From: Odobenus rosmarus divergens
Lineage: Eukaryota > Chordata > Mammalia > Carnivora > Odobenidae
DNA length: 64,000 bases
Assembly (NCBI RefSeq): GCF_000321225.1
Contig: NW_004450660.1
Coordinates: 1,273,414-1,337,413 of the forward strand
Reading direction: 5' to 3'
Both the position numbers and the translations under genes were made by a program. Below the pieces are notes generated by a model that saw nothing but the letters and a program-made list of their open reading frames with translations, was not told the origin of the DNA and made no database searches. Positions within the stretch are counted from its first letter, which is position 1, and each line of letters starts with the position of its first letter. Positions 12,338 to 23,938 of the stretch are shown one piece after another.

Positions 12338-12778
12338 CAGCAGTCTCCCCTTATCCACTAGGGACACATTGCAAGACCCCAGACAGTCCCAAACCTTATG
12401 TATACAATGTTTTTTCCTATACATACACACCTATGATAAAGTTTAATTTATAAATTAGGCACAGTAAGAGAGTAACAATAACTGATAAAATAGAACAATT
12501 ATTGCAATATACTTTTAAAAAGTTATATGAACGTGGTCACTCTCAAACTCTTACTGTACTGTACTCACCCTTCTTGTGATGATGTAACATGATAAAATGG
12601 CTACACAATGACATGAAGTGAGGTGAATGACGTAGGCATTGTGATGAAGTGTTAAGCTACTAGTGACCTTCTGATGGCAGTGTCAGGAGGAGGGTCATCT
12701 GCTTTCAGACCGTGACTGACTGCAGGTAACCAAAGCCTCAGAAAGTGAAACCATGGAAAGGGGAGGCATGGACTACTA
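12338..12778. mobile_element. MER2-like non-autonomous DNA transposon (pogo/Tigger group)
   Basis: The ends are inverted: CAGCAGTCTCCCCTTATCCA at the left and CCTTTCC...GGGGAGG..TAGTAGT at the right as reverse complement. They are flanked by TA on both sides (12336-12337 and 12779-12780). The inside includes CATACACACCTATGATAAAG and TGATGATGTAACATGATAAA, which I recognise from MER2. No transposase coding potential. Confidence 0.75.
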
Positions 12779-13009
12779 TAGAGCTATTTCCTCCATGCCA
12801 CATTAAGCTGTCCTACCTCACTCAAGGCACTTGGCAGGTCTTAATAGTCCAGATACCTCCCAAAGAATCTATCACAAACTGAGAATTAGGCCACACCAAT
12901 CATCTAGGCTTTTGCTGTGTAATCCTGTCTCAGCTAGGACCTAGACTACGTCTGCCCAAAGGTGTTAAACAAATGATCTATGAGGTTGAACTTGTCATGT
13001 CATTATTAT

Positions 13010-14080
13010 CCTTACTCATTTATTCCACAAATATTTACCAACGGGCAACTCTGGGCCAGGCATTTTGCTAGGTGCTGGGTCGCTATCCAGCCACAGGCAC
13101 TGCCCACTCAGGTCTTACAGTCTTCTGGAGAAGAGCCATTTATCAGATGAGATAACAAATGTAAAATCACAACATTGAGAGTAAGGACACTGTGCTATGA
13201 AGCCAGTCTGGGAGATCAGGGAAGAAGAGCTTCCCTGAGGAGCTATCAGGGAGCTAGATTTGAACAATGAAGTGCTGACTTGGGACTGGGGAAAGTGTTC
13301 CAGCAGAGGGAGCATGCAGTGCATGCCAAAGCCCTATGGCAAGGAGGTGGTGTGCTGAGTTTGAAGAAATGAAAGAAGGCAATCCTGCAGAGAACAAGGG
13401 CAAGTGTGATCTGAGATGAGCCTAGAGAGGCAGCAAGAGCCAGACAGGGCAGGGACTGAGTAGGGCACGATAAGGATTCTCTAGTCTTTAACCAAATGGC
13501 AAGCTTTTGAAGGTTTTTATACTTAATCTTATTTACTTTTCTAGAGGAACATTGTTATAATCAGATTAACATTTTAAAATGATCACTCTGGCCATATAAT
13601 ATGGAAAACAGATGGGAAGGGAGAAAGGATACAGGGAGCAAGTCAGGAGGCTACTACATCAGTCCAAGTAAGAGACCATGCAAGTCTGGCCTTGGGATGT
13701 GGTAACAGGGTCAAATCCCCAGGCTCTGATGGTGGACTAAATACAAGGAGTGGTCAAGGGTAACTCCTAGGTTCTGGTTCTGCCATTTCATGAGCAGAGA
13801 ATATATTAGTAGGACAAGGTGTAGGGAAAACCCTGAATTTGATTTTAGATATCTGAGTATGCCTATGTCACACAGACAGTTAGGTATAGGTCTGGAGTTT
13901 AGGAGAGGTCATGGTAGGAAAACAAATTCTGCAATCACTTGTGAATGGTCAAGAACTATCTAAAGACATTAATAGTGGGAATGGAGAAGACAAAATGACG
14001 AAGCCCTAGGATCACCCTAAGGATCTTTTAATATTTATGTTCCAGAGAGTGATGATGGGCCACCAAGGAAGAACTGCCAA
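13010..14080 (+). repeat. Long ancient interspersed repeat, family not assigned
   Basis: Runs TTTATTCCACAAATATTTACC...GGGCCAGGCATTTTGCTAGGTGCTG, AAAGTGTTCCAGCAGAGGGAGCATGC, AAATGATCACTCTGGCCATATAAT, GTCAGGAGGCTACTACATCAGTCC, GGGTAACTCCTAGGTTCTGG. These phrases recur in mammalian genomes in this order, so it is a dispersed repeat rather than a gene. I could not name the family with confidence. Confidence 0.55.
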
Positions 14081-15061
14081 GGTTAAGAAGAAAATCAGGA
14101 AGATTACCCATTAGCCCAAATAACTAGTCATTCAAGTATCAGAAACTCAATTTTCTCAGTGTTTGACAGTTTGAGCATGACTCTAATTACTTTGTAACTA
14201 CACTTAGCTATTAAAATAATTATTTTAAGTTTTACGTTATATAAAATCAGTCAATATCATCAACCTCTGATTGCTAAATACCACCTACTGCTACTATATA
14301 TCAAAATAAGAAACAGTTCTTGCCTTCAAAACTTGCCTTAAACTAGACGATGATTAAAATCTCATCAAAGTAAATTATTGTAATCTTTAGATATAGTAAT
14401 TTAAAAATAACCACTTCAGGAAAATTAATTCATCCTAACATTTATGGGCACCTAATATTCATGGGTGTCAGACGCTAGTCTAGGTACTAGGCAGTGGAAT
14501 AAATAGTAAGACAGAGCTCCTCATTTGTTAACAACGGATATTTAGTATCAGAATGCTGTAGGACCAGTTGAAGATTATTTGATAATATTATCAGTTAAGT
14601 GACTATTTAGGCAATAACAAAAGGTAATGATCATGTCTATCTGTCAGAGCAAAGTCTCCACCCAGTATCTACTCTCTCCTTACTCCATATACACTCATCA
14701 TCACTATACTTTCATGTGATAAACTTAGTTAATGCACTAACTACAGCACTGTGTAAGCTCCAAGGACCTCCCCCAGTCTTCAAGAGGTCTGATGGCCTCA
14801 TTAATAATTCCCGGGTGTCAGACTGTACTCAGAAATATATGCTTGGTGGGTATTAATAACTTAACAGTTCTTGGCACTCTGATATCTCAATCTATTAAAC
14901 CAAACTAACCAGACTGGTATTCCAAAGGACTCAATCACTAACAATACAGAACTCCCTTCCATACCTAAACATACCTAACCAACTATGATATGCCACAGAG
15001 TGAATGAAGATAAGGATTTTTTTTGATTATCTTAGACTCTAGAGCATATTTGACATTTCCT

Positions 15062-15252
15062 ATTTTTTTTTTAAGATTTTATTTATTTGTCAGAGAGAGA
15101 GAGCATGCACAAGCAGGGGGAGTGGCAGGCAGAGGGAGAAGCAGGCTCCCTGCTGAATAAGGAGCCTCATGAGGAACTCCATCCCAGGAACCTGGGATCA
15201 TGACCTGAGCCGAAGGCAGATGCTTAACCGACTGAGCCACCCAGGCATCCCC
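15062..15252 (-). mobile_element. Can-SINE
   Basis: T-tract then AAGATTTTATTTATTTGTCAG ... GAGCCACCCAGGCATCCCC, a complete reverse-complement element. Confidence 0.92.
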
Positions 15253-16289
15253 TAACGTTTTCTTAACTAGCAGAGTTGTTGTTACTAATAATAAAGACTA
15301 AATTTTAAAACCACCATTGGTATATATTGAGTTCCTTGCTCTCCATACCCCGTTTTAATGTTCTCTTTCAAGAAAGAAAAAAAATCACATCTGAACTCGC
15401 GGTTCCATACATATTCCTCTTAAGAGTGTAGGCAGAAATAGTTTGAAACTAATCTATATCTAGATTCCTTTTTCCATTACTCTGGAAATAGAAAAACTAC
15501 AGCACATACCTGTCCTAAGAAAGCAGAAAGAGACCAAAGGAAAGGAGCAAAAATTAACAGCCCAAACATATAAGCAGAAAGCAGAACAAAGCCACCACCC
15601 TTAACTACTAGCCTGGAAGGCCAATTAATTCCTCAGGAAGTTAGGGAGATAACACTCTATTCATTCACTATAGGAATATAGTGTGGCAGGTTGTGGATGA
15701 GACTCAGGGCACAAGTTTTTTTAATCTGGGAGTCTCTCTGTATTCCTATCTCTCTTAAAGCATTTAATATGGTACTGTTAAACACGTTCATACTAGAACC
15801 TACCAAGAGAAACAGAGGCCATGCATCAATGATCTTTTTCTCTACCACCCAGACCATCATCTTGTAGAGATCCGTAAACCTTGGATGAATGAAATAAAAA
15901 ATAAAGGAGCAGGGTACAACTGTACTGGCACAGTTTCTCTCCACGTGTGATGATTAAGATTCATGAGTGATGTTAATTTCACCTTCTTTAATTCCCTCCA
16001 CTTATAATACAGCACAAGTCAAAAAAATCTAACACTCAACGTGAATCAATTATTCTCCTTGCCTAACACAATAAGGTGATCTAAGTACAGTCTACTTTAT
16101 TACATATACAAGGCCAGGTTACAGAAAGCTATGCAGTATATACATATAAAGAGACAAATATATTGGCAATGGCACTGGGTAAAGACCTATTATGTTTATT
16201 ATGACTCCTGAAGAACAAATTCCTCCTTAAAAATTATCAATTAATTTAACTATTAATTTGGAAAAATAAAAGCAGCATAGATGGCAGAA

Positions 16290-16500
16290 AGAAATGAACT
16301 GTGGAGTCAGACTGACCCTGGCTCTGTCTTCTAGTTATGTGATCACAGAGCTTTAGCATCACAAATGAGTTTCCCTCTCTTGAAAACAGAAATTACAATG
16401 CCTTGGAGGGCTGTAGTGATAATGAAATGAGATACTATATATAACTGGCCTGACCTGTAGAAGGTAAGAAAGGTGACTACTAAAAGGAATCCAAACATAT
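16290..16500 (+). repeat. MIR
   Basis: GGAGTCAGACTGACCCTGG, TCTAGTTATGTGATC, GTAGTGATAATGAAATGAGAT appear in MIR order. Confidence 0.75.
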
Positions 16501-19500
16501 CTGCATACTCAATGAACATGTTTTAGCCACGGCTAAAAATCCTCTTATAATCTTGCTATAAGAAGAGCACCTGACTAATCTCACTGTTTTGCAATGAACC
16601 ATTTACTTTAATTCTGTTCCTGGTTACTTCCTTCATGTTTTAAAAATGTTCTTAAATTATTTGTTAAAGACAACTTGGGTCTGTTCCTAAAACTGCACAT
16701 TTCTTCACATTAATCTTCTACCCATTTACATTTTTAAATAGCTCTAACTTTTGACTTAGGATATAAAAAGAGGCAAGGACTGAGGAAAACCATCAAGTCT
16801 AAGGAATATACTTGGTATATCTGATATAGGCAAAGTATTCCCAAGGTTAGAGGTGCAATATAGTGTAGTTCTTAAGCAGCCTCTGGAGACCATTACTTTT
16901 CCATGCCATGTTTTTCTATTGCCTTCTTTACAGAGAAATACCTCTCAACCCAAGAAAATGGGTAACAAATACAAAAGTTGTCCTTTCTCACTTAGAGTAC
17001 TTCTGAATGCCCTATATTTTCCCTCAGGGGAATCCATTCACCATTAACTGCCTTCCCACCCCATTATTTCTTCTTCTGGAATGCTTATAGCCAGTGTCAA
17101 GGACTGATGAGCAGACAGCCTAGGCAAGCTGTAGCTGGTTATTTTGCTCTCTTCAAAACAAAGAACACTCCTTTCTTTCCATGTTTTGAAATCTTCAAGT
17201 CAGTAAGTCAATGACCATTTCTAAGACATGCAACATATGCTTGAGGTGCTACAGAAGACAGGAAAGAGTATCAATGAACAGGGCTACTTCCTGGTTTTTG
17301 TATCTAACAAAATGGAGTTGTTATAGTGTATTGGAAATCATACATTAAGGAATGTTGGTTAACCAGTCACCCTTGCCAAAATCAGATATGAAAAGAAAAC
17401 AAAAGTTGGCAACAACTATAACTCTGATATTTTTCTTTCAGAATTACATTTAATAAGGTTAAGTATAATGAAGAATACATTAATGTTCTTACCTGATTTA
17501 AAATAGAATTTGTAGACAATTCATAACTATGAAACTTACATATTCACATAAGTTACCGTATGTAACTACTTGTACTGTTTCATAAAATCACCAACTTAAT
17601 TTTTTACAACTTATTTCTAGATAATAATGTTCCTATATCTCCTCTAGTAAAAAGTCACTAAATTATATTTTTAACCTAGCAGCTTTTAAAAGGAAGTGAA
17701 AGTTGGGGGCTATATGAGGATATAAAAGCAGTCTATGAAATGGCTTTAGTTTTAAACAAAAACTAACATTAACAAGTACAGCATATCTTGTTCTTTCATG
17801 GGGCCAGCAAATTGATAGTTAGGGTTTTTTTAAGTTACAAAAATAGGATTGAGTAATTATATCTACCAAACTCACAACAGCCTGTTCAATGGAAAGTAAC
17901 ACTGTAATTTTTCTTCAAAAAACAATAAATAGGAAGAAAAAGTTCCTAATTCTGTAATATAAGTTAAAATTCCAAACCCTTGGGCGCCACTTACAGGCAC
18001 AAAACTTTCATTGATTTCAATTATTACCCTAAAGGAGAGGGACAGACATAAATCTTTTATTTTTAATATGAATGTAACTTACAAAATTTATACTTCACAA
18101 ATGTATTTTCCACATTTTCAGTTTCTACATCCAAAGATCAAAAAAAAACTGAAGGAAATTCTGAAATTAAAAAATCATAGAACTCTCTTAAAAATACAAC
18201 AGGTCTTTAGACAGAAAGGAACTCCAGACCCGTACTACTCCTGAAACATAAAAATACTTCAAAATCTCAGTGCTATATTTTCCTCCAGAAAGTACAAATG
18301 AAACTACTGTCAAAAAAGTAAAATGTAAAGTTCACTGAACTCTTTAGAATCAAAGTATTTATACCAATAGATGCAAATGAACTTCAACCCCACAAACAAG
18401 GAACTGGAAGGAAAAATCACTGTATTTTCAAGCTTAGAGAATCAACATTTTACTATAAACAAAGTCTGTAGGTATTACATTTGAGGTGAACAAACAGCAT
18501 TCTGGCTAGTGAAATTCATTTTTTAAAAATGATTATGCTGATTAGCTCCTTATTTCACACACTGCATTATAACCCACGCCAACAAAGAGGGCAAAACGAC
18601 CTATGTTATAACATACAAAAATTAAACATGGGTTACTCAGTTCTTCAATTCTATCTGCCTCCACCTTAGTCTTATTTTGTGTGGAGGCAACTCTAAACAA
18701 CTTCTATACATTATTTTTACAGTGGTTGCTCCTCTACTATAGTCATAGCTCATCAACAGGACTAGAATGCTGACACTAAATTATTTACTGTATTCAAAAA
18801 GTTACTCTCATAAGAACAGATAAAATTAACTTCTAAAATTTAAGGTTTAATATTTTTATCTGGAGCTCATTTGTAGTACTAACTGCCTTCAAAGAATTAT
18901 TCTAGTGAGGTTTTAATCCAATCTTCACAGAAGCAGGAAAGTGTAGAGAAACTTAGCTCTTGTAACACTAACTTATATTTACAAGTGCACACAGAAAACT
19001 ATCACAGCCACAAATCTCCTTTCCTCTCAAGATTGCCATGGCACAGTGCTGACCATAATTTTTAGGGTTTTTTGCTCTTTTGGTGGGGTGTGCAACTTCC
19101 TGGTAATAAATGAACTGTGGTTTTAAATAAATAAAAATATCAAGCTCAAAAAGTACCAAAGCACTTTAGATAATTAACCCAAACCAAGGATTCCTATTGT
19201 CAAATTCGTCTCACAAGGGAAACAAATATAAGACACAGTCTTTAAAATACCCATAATAAATTTAGGTCAGGAAACTCTACAGTGCAACGGTTAACTATCA
19301 CAAAAAACATTTCCAGCAACTCAAAATACTCATCAAGACTACAATGTGCAAACACTAGTCAGATTTCCTAAAAACAAGGATTAGGACTGTCACACTTAAA
19401 AGAATTTCCTTTAACATAAAGATTTCCAGTTGCCAAAAAGGGGTCAGGCCAAGAACCGCTGGTCTGTTACCTTACACGTACCGTAATGCATAGGCACGTA

Positions 19501-20565
19501 GGACTATCTGAGCCGAAGCCCACTGCACTGTGGTCCCTGGAATCCCGCAGCCGGCTGGTAGCCCGCGCAGCTGCACGAGCAGGAAGCACCGCACCCCAGC
19601 CGCGGTCCCCAACCACGCCGGAGAGGCTGCGGGGAGCAGTCACCACTGCTTTGAAACTGAATGGCTGACACATCCGGTCCTGGCTCTTACACCACTCCGC
19701 CAAATGCAAACTTCAAAGGCCAAATTCAAACTCCAAACAGAAGTCACTCAAGTTTTAGTGGCGCTGTGCGCATTCCCAAGAACATGTAGAGCCCCTTGAG
19801 GGACGCAATGAGAAAACCCAAGTCCTAAAATATTCCAAGTCCCCGAGTTTGCAGCCCGCCCGCTCGCCCGCCCGCCCACACCGCTTTGACAGGCGTTACA
19901 GAGCCTTCCACCCGGAGCGCCCTGCGGCCGTGCTGCCTTTGGCCGGCTCCCGGCCGGGCCCGGGTACCTGACGAGGGGCTCTGCCTGTCAAGGTCCGGTG
20001 TACCTCACGTTCCCCAACGCCCCAGCCCCCCAACCCGGCCTAGGGCTGGGATCCGCACACACCCGCCCCTTTTTTGACCACCGCCTGTCTGCAGTCTCGG
20101 GCCTCACCCCCAGCGATCCCGGGACTCTCGTCTGGGGGCGCCGCCGCCGGGCTATTGCCCGCCCTCCAGCCCTGCCCCGAGGACAGCGCCAGGGTCCCGC
20201 GCCGGGTCACCTCGGAGAATCCCGATTCCGGGAGCCCCACAAAGCCAGTCCGGGGCCCCACACCTTATCTCAACGGGTCCCTGCAGCGCGGCTCGCACGC
20301 CTGTCACATGTCTGCAAACAATAACAAACTCTCCGGCACGTCCCCGCCCCGGGTCCCCGTTCCGTCCCCCAGGCCAGGTCCGGGCCGCCGCCCGACGCCG
20401 GAGGGGTCAAAGGGGGTGCCCGAGGGCTCGGATCCCGGCGAGCGGCGCGCAGCCTTGCTGCGCCGAGCCCCGGGACGCAGTGCGCGGTACCCCGGGTTCA
20501 TTCATTGCCCTCGTCCGTCCGCCCGCCCCCCAAGTCCTCGCCGCGTCCCCGGCCGCGTTGCTCAC

Positions 20566-21047
20566 CCGGCGGGGGCCGCTGCAGGAGGCGCCTCGGCGGC
20601 GGGCGTCCGCTTCTCCCCGGGCTCGGCCCCCGCGGGGCTCGGGGCGCCGCTGTCCTGTGCGGCCGCGGGCTCCAGAGGGTGGGCGCCGCCACGGTTCGCG
20701 GCTCCGTGAGACTGCGGCACCGCCACAGGCTGGAAACCGCTCCCGCCCGCCGCGGCGTCCGAGGGCTCCGGCGACGGGGAAGTGGAAGAGGACGACGGCG
20801 AGGCGGCGAGGAAGAGCGGCGGCTCCGGCAGCTGGTCCAGCTCCACACTCCGCACTTTGCGCAGCTGCCGCCGCCGCCAGTCAGCCCGCTCGCGGCCCCC
20901 GCTGCCCGCCTCCCGCAGCAGTCCCGCGGCTGCCGCAGGCGCGCTGCTCGCCTTGAGAGCCCCTCCGCCGCCGCCCGCCTCAGGGCTTGCTGCCCCGGCG
21001 CCCGGGAATCCCGACGACGAGGCGCGATTCCCCGCCGCCGCCGCCAT
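20566..21047 (-). CDS. MAP3K1: MAP3K1 (MEKK1) coding exon 1, partial CDS
   Basis: Reading the minus strand from the ATG at 21047 gives 160 codons plus two bases. The protein starts [18 protein letters not shown] and contains [18 protein letters not shown], which I recognise as the N-terminus of mammalian MAP3K1. MAP3K1 is a cytosolic Ser/Thr kinase with a RING/PHD-type E3 ligase domain that feeds MKK4/MKK7-JNK and MEK-ERK signalling; kinase, RING and SWIM-type regions lie in later exons outside this window. This exon encodes only the Ala/Gly/Ser/Pro-rich, probably disordered leader; the one charged stretch is around residues 50-75. The exon ends GCCGG|GTGAGC, so intron 1 begins at 20565 in phase 2. 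The start context AAAATGG (A at -3, G at +4) is strong. The proline/alanine-rich second half varies from the human protein as remembered, as expected for a disordered tract. The reading frame is open throughout. The transcription start and 5'UTR length cannot be fixed from sequence alone. Confidence 0.96.
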
Positions 21048-21050
21048 TTT
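21040..21050 (-). promoter_or_regulatory. YY1-type motif overlapping the MAP3K1 start codon
   Basis: Minus strand reads AAAATGGCGGC, a full match to the strong YY1 consensus (AANATGGCGGC). It contains the initiator ATG itself. YY1 sites at the 5' end of coding sequence just downstream of the TSS are a known class in CpG-island promoters, so the true TSS is probably within a short distance upstream. Occupancy is inferred. Confidence 0.6.
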
Positions 21051-21060
21051 CTCTCGCGGG

Positions 21061-21066
21061 CTACAT
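21061..21066 (-). promoter_or_regulatory. Start-stop uORF (ATGTAG) 13 nt before the MAP3K1 ATG
   Basis: On the minus strand an ATG is followed directly by TAG, then 13 bases, then the main ATG. The context of the upstream ATG (C at -3, T at +4) is weak, so most ribosomes would be expected to scan past it. It matters only if transcription starts upstream of 21066, which the sequence alone cannot show. Confidence 0.5.
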
Positions 21067-21090
21067 TCGCTCGGCCCCTGCGAGGGAGGG

Positions 21091-21101
21091 AGGGGGCGGG
21101 G
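21091..21101 (+). promoter_or_regulatory. GC box (Sp/KLF site)
   Basis: AGGGGGCGGGG, a consensus Sp1/KLF box, lies about 45-55 bp upstream of the MAP3K1 coding start in a TATA-less CpG island. This is a usual position for a core-promoter-proximal GC box. Confidence 0.5.
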
Positions 21102-21586
21102 AGAGTGCAGGGGGAGGGCGGACCGGCGGGCGCTGCGCCGCTAGCGTAGAGCCGCCTGCGCTAACTGCGTGAGCAGGGCCCGCCGGGTGCTTGGCCTGGA
21201 CGGTCGGGCAGGCGCACCGGCTTCGGCCCGGGCGGGGGGGTGACGCGGAGCAGGTGGAAGGAGTGGGGTGTGCGCCCGGCGTCGCGCGCGGGCTGGCGAA
21301 ATGGGCTGGAACGTAACCGCCGCAAAGGCGCCCTGGGCTTTGCGTGCTGCACTCGCTGGGCGCCAGGTAGTCCCGGGTTGCACCGGCGAGAGGAGGAGCC
21401 TCGGCGGCTACAGTGCGCCGCTTCCTCTCCGCCGCAATCTCGGCCCGGCTCGTCGGGAGGTGGCCCAACGAGAGTTGCAGTTCGAACTTAGGTGTGTAGT
21501 GCCTTAAAGGGGATGCAGGCGAGAGGGTTTGCGGTCTGTCATTCTCACTGCCTTTTGCAGTGGGCGTCGGGGAACCCGGGCGAGGA

Positions 21587-21591
21587 CCAAT
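21587..21591 (+). promoter_or_regulatory. CCAAT box (NF-Y candidate)
   Basis: The sequence GGACCAATCC, in the favoured NF-Y context, lies about 540 bp upstream of the MAP3K1 ATG. NF-Y works in either orientation. It could serve MAP3K1 or a divergent plus-strand transcript. The distance makes a role in the core promoter uncertain. Confidence 0.3.
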
Positions 21592-21612
21592 CCTCCTCCC
21601 CCACTCCGCGCG

Positions 21613-21631
21613 CGACGCGCAGGTGGCGCCC
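21613..21631 (+). promoter_or_regulatory. CTCF-like word at the CpG-island edge
   Basis: CGCAGGTGGCGCCC resembles the CTCF core (CCNNNAGGTGGCGC). It sits at the promoter-distal edge of the island, a common place for CTCF. It is a motif match only. Confidence 0.25.
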
Positions 21632-21669
21632 AGGGTTGTCGCCTGATGCAAAGCGAAAGAAACCCAATG

Positions 21670-23891
21670 TTTAAGCCGACGTGCAGCCGCGGAAAAAAAG
21701 TTTTTTGAAAAAACCTTTTCTCCTCGTTTGTCCTCCCCTCTCCCAACACGAGCTACAAATAAATACTTCAAAGTTTCCTGGGATCTCTTGTTCACAACCT
21801 GAAGTCACCGATTTGGGACAACCCTCTTATCTTCTCCGCCCTCGCTAGAGAGAGACAGGGAGGGGCGGAAGTCCTTGTACATCTTTATTTTTTCCTCCGC
21901 TGTTTTTGGGAAAGGCAGCAGTATACGGGACCACAAAGAGCATGTTAGGGGAAGGAACCTAGGCTGTGCCAGAAAGTGCTCGATAATGTCATTCTCGGCC
22001 AGGTTTTGGCCCTCCCCGAATCCGATGCCTCTGGCTGCACGTCCTTCTTCCCGGCAGGGTCGGGTCACAGTCCGGGTTCCATCCGCCCCCACCCCTGCAG
22101 TCCCCCCGAGTTGCTTAACGTGGCATTCCGAACCCTTACAGTCCTTGGGGCAGTCTCGGCGATAAGGAGCCGTGGGATGGAAAAAGCACCATTTACATGT
22201 TAATGATTTTCGACCTTTCTTCTGGCAAGGAGAGCTTCTGTGTGGCGTTTATTTCTCCCCTCCCTTCTTTTCCTCGAGCTGATTTGTCTGTGAGGGGAAA
22301 CCTCCCACAACCAGGGGTATGCATCCCTAGATTTATTTTCTGCACGTTAATTAAGACATGGGGGTGGGTGGGAGGGGGAGGGTTCCTCACGAACAGAAAG
22401 AGCGCTATCTTGTCAGTGTTCATAGAATTAGACGTTAAGTCAGTACTGTCTACAAAATGATTCATTTGACTTCTTGAAACTAGGTAAAATGAAAGTCTCC
22501 TTCCCGACTATAAATGTTAACCGAGGAGGGTGGTGATATTCGAGGGATTTTTTAAAAAAAATGGTATTGATTTTATATTAGCTCAATGTTTTGAATACTG
22601 CTGCATCTGCCGTAAAGCAGTTTTAGATAGTTACATTCAACGGTACAAATTTTGGAAAGTTTAGATAAATCTGTTAAAATTTGAAGTCTACATTTAGGCT
22701 ATAATTATACACTCTTTTAATGGTTGCCAAGTGTATCATCCAAACTAAACACTAGTTATTTCCCAGGTCTTCCCAGATTGCCACACCCACCAAATCCTAA
22801 ATTGAAAAGGATAAACTTACCCTTTCCTATTTAGATCGAAAAACCTTTAAATGGCATACACATACTCTGGTACCTGTAAATGAGAAAAGCAAGTGGACGC
22901 CCTTAGCCTTTCAAAGTTGTTCCAATTTTAAAGTTTGGCCATAGTAGCAAAGTAGAACAAGATTCCAGCAAAACTCTTTATTTGTACCAAACACAACACT
23001 GTCAACTAGCCCCAGTTCTCCACACCACCATGGAGAAACCCCAGTACTGATCTTTTGCGAGTTTTTGATGCTTTAAGTCATTTTGCCCTTGATCTTTTAT
23101 GTAAATATTTGGGTTGTCATTATGCATCTATACACTGACAAACTGATTTTTTTTTTTTTTTTTTGGAGAGACAGGGAGAGAGAAATAATCAAAGGACATG
23201 CTTGACTGCAAAGGATGTTCTTCCTCTGTCATATGTTAATACAAAGTCTCTAACCCTGGGATTGCTACTGTAGTTTCTCCGTCTTAAGCATGGTTAGGAC
23301 TCTAGCTCTGGTTTTGGTGCTTTTGGCTCCTGCTTTATGTTATTGCTCAAATGCATATCTTGAAGTGCCTTACTTGATTTCTTTAATGGCATAAAGGAGA
23401 CTTGTGTCTTTTCAAAGGTTGTTTGTGCACTGAAAATTCCAGTTACTATTCCCAAGCTCTTTAGTTCTATCCTTTCTTAGTTACAAGCATTGCAATGATT
23501 ACATTTATGCCATGAAAACTTTGCTAACTTTTATGCTGGTGCTTTACAAATCACTGCTTCTACACACTACTTCTGGGAATTGTCACACTTCAGTTCCTAC
23601 ACACATTAATTTGGAGTATCTAGTTTAATGTTGGTGCATTTCTTTGTTGTGTATAAATATCACTGACCTTATAATGAGCAGATTTAGTATGCACCAGCAG
23701 AAATATTTCAGACTGTACATCATTCATCATATATTTATTAAGCACCTAGCCCCTACCATGCACATGCAAGGATTTTTCCTCTTCTCTGGGGATAGTATTT
23801 GCTGTTTTTCATATTTACAAAATTAAATAAAACATTCCTATCTGCAAATATTTTTATTAGGTATTTATCAGGCTGACTCTTAGAGGATTTC

Positions 23892-23938
<47 letters not shown>

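Larger units (their letters stand above)
1..20565 (-). other. MAP3K1: MAP3K1 intron 1 (partial)
   Basis: The GT donor at 20565/20564 opens an intron on the minus strand. No downstream MAP3K1 exon (expected to continue the frame with a Glu/Lys-rich segment after Gly161) was recognised among the open frames between 1 and 20565. A very long first intron is known for MAP3K1 in mammals, so the whole left part is inferred to be intronic. The first kilobase of the intron (19.5-20.56 kb) is still CpG-rich. Between the repeats listed separately I see no genes, in particular in 3.45-5.2, 7.9-8.1, 10.44-11.95, 14.1-15.05 and 15.25-19.4 kb. Confidence 0.85.
19470..21660. promoter_or_regulatory. CpG island spanning the MAP3K1 promoter, exon 1 and start of intron 1
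   Basis: GC content and CpG density rise sharply compared with the AT-rich flanks. There are runs of GCCGCC, CGGCGG and GGGCGGGG, and no TATA box near the coding start. This is typical of a housekeeping-type CpG-island promoter. The island extends about 1 kb into intron 1 and about 0.6 kb upstream of the ATG. Boundaries were judged by eye. Confidence 0.9.

Noticed and set aside
20074..20709. 211-residue plus-strand open frame in the CpG island
   Set aside because: High GC removes stop codons by chance. It runs antisense to MAP3K1 exon 1 and the start of intron 1, with Pro/Ala/Arg-rich composition and no domain.
20505..21149. 214-residue plus-strand frame over MAP3K1 exon 1
   Set aside because: Antisense shadow of the real exon, Arg/Pro-rich, typical of GC-rich antisense frames.
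21061..21795. 244-residue minus-strand frame upstream of MAP3K1
   Set aside because: It lies in the promoter/5' flank, has no recognisable domain, and ends in the ATGTAG just before the real start. Kept only as the source of the start-stop uORF observation.
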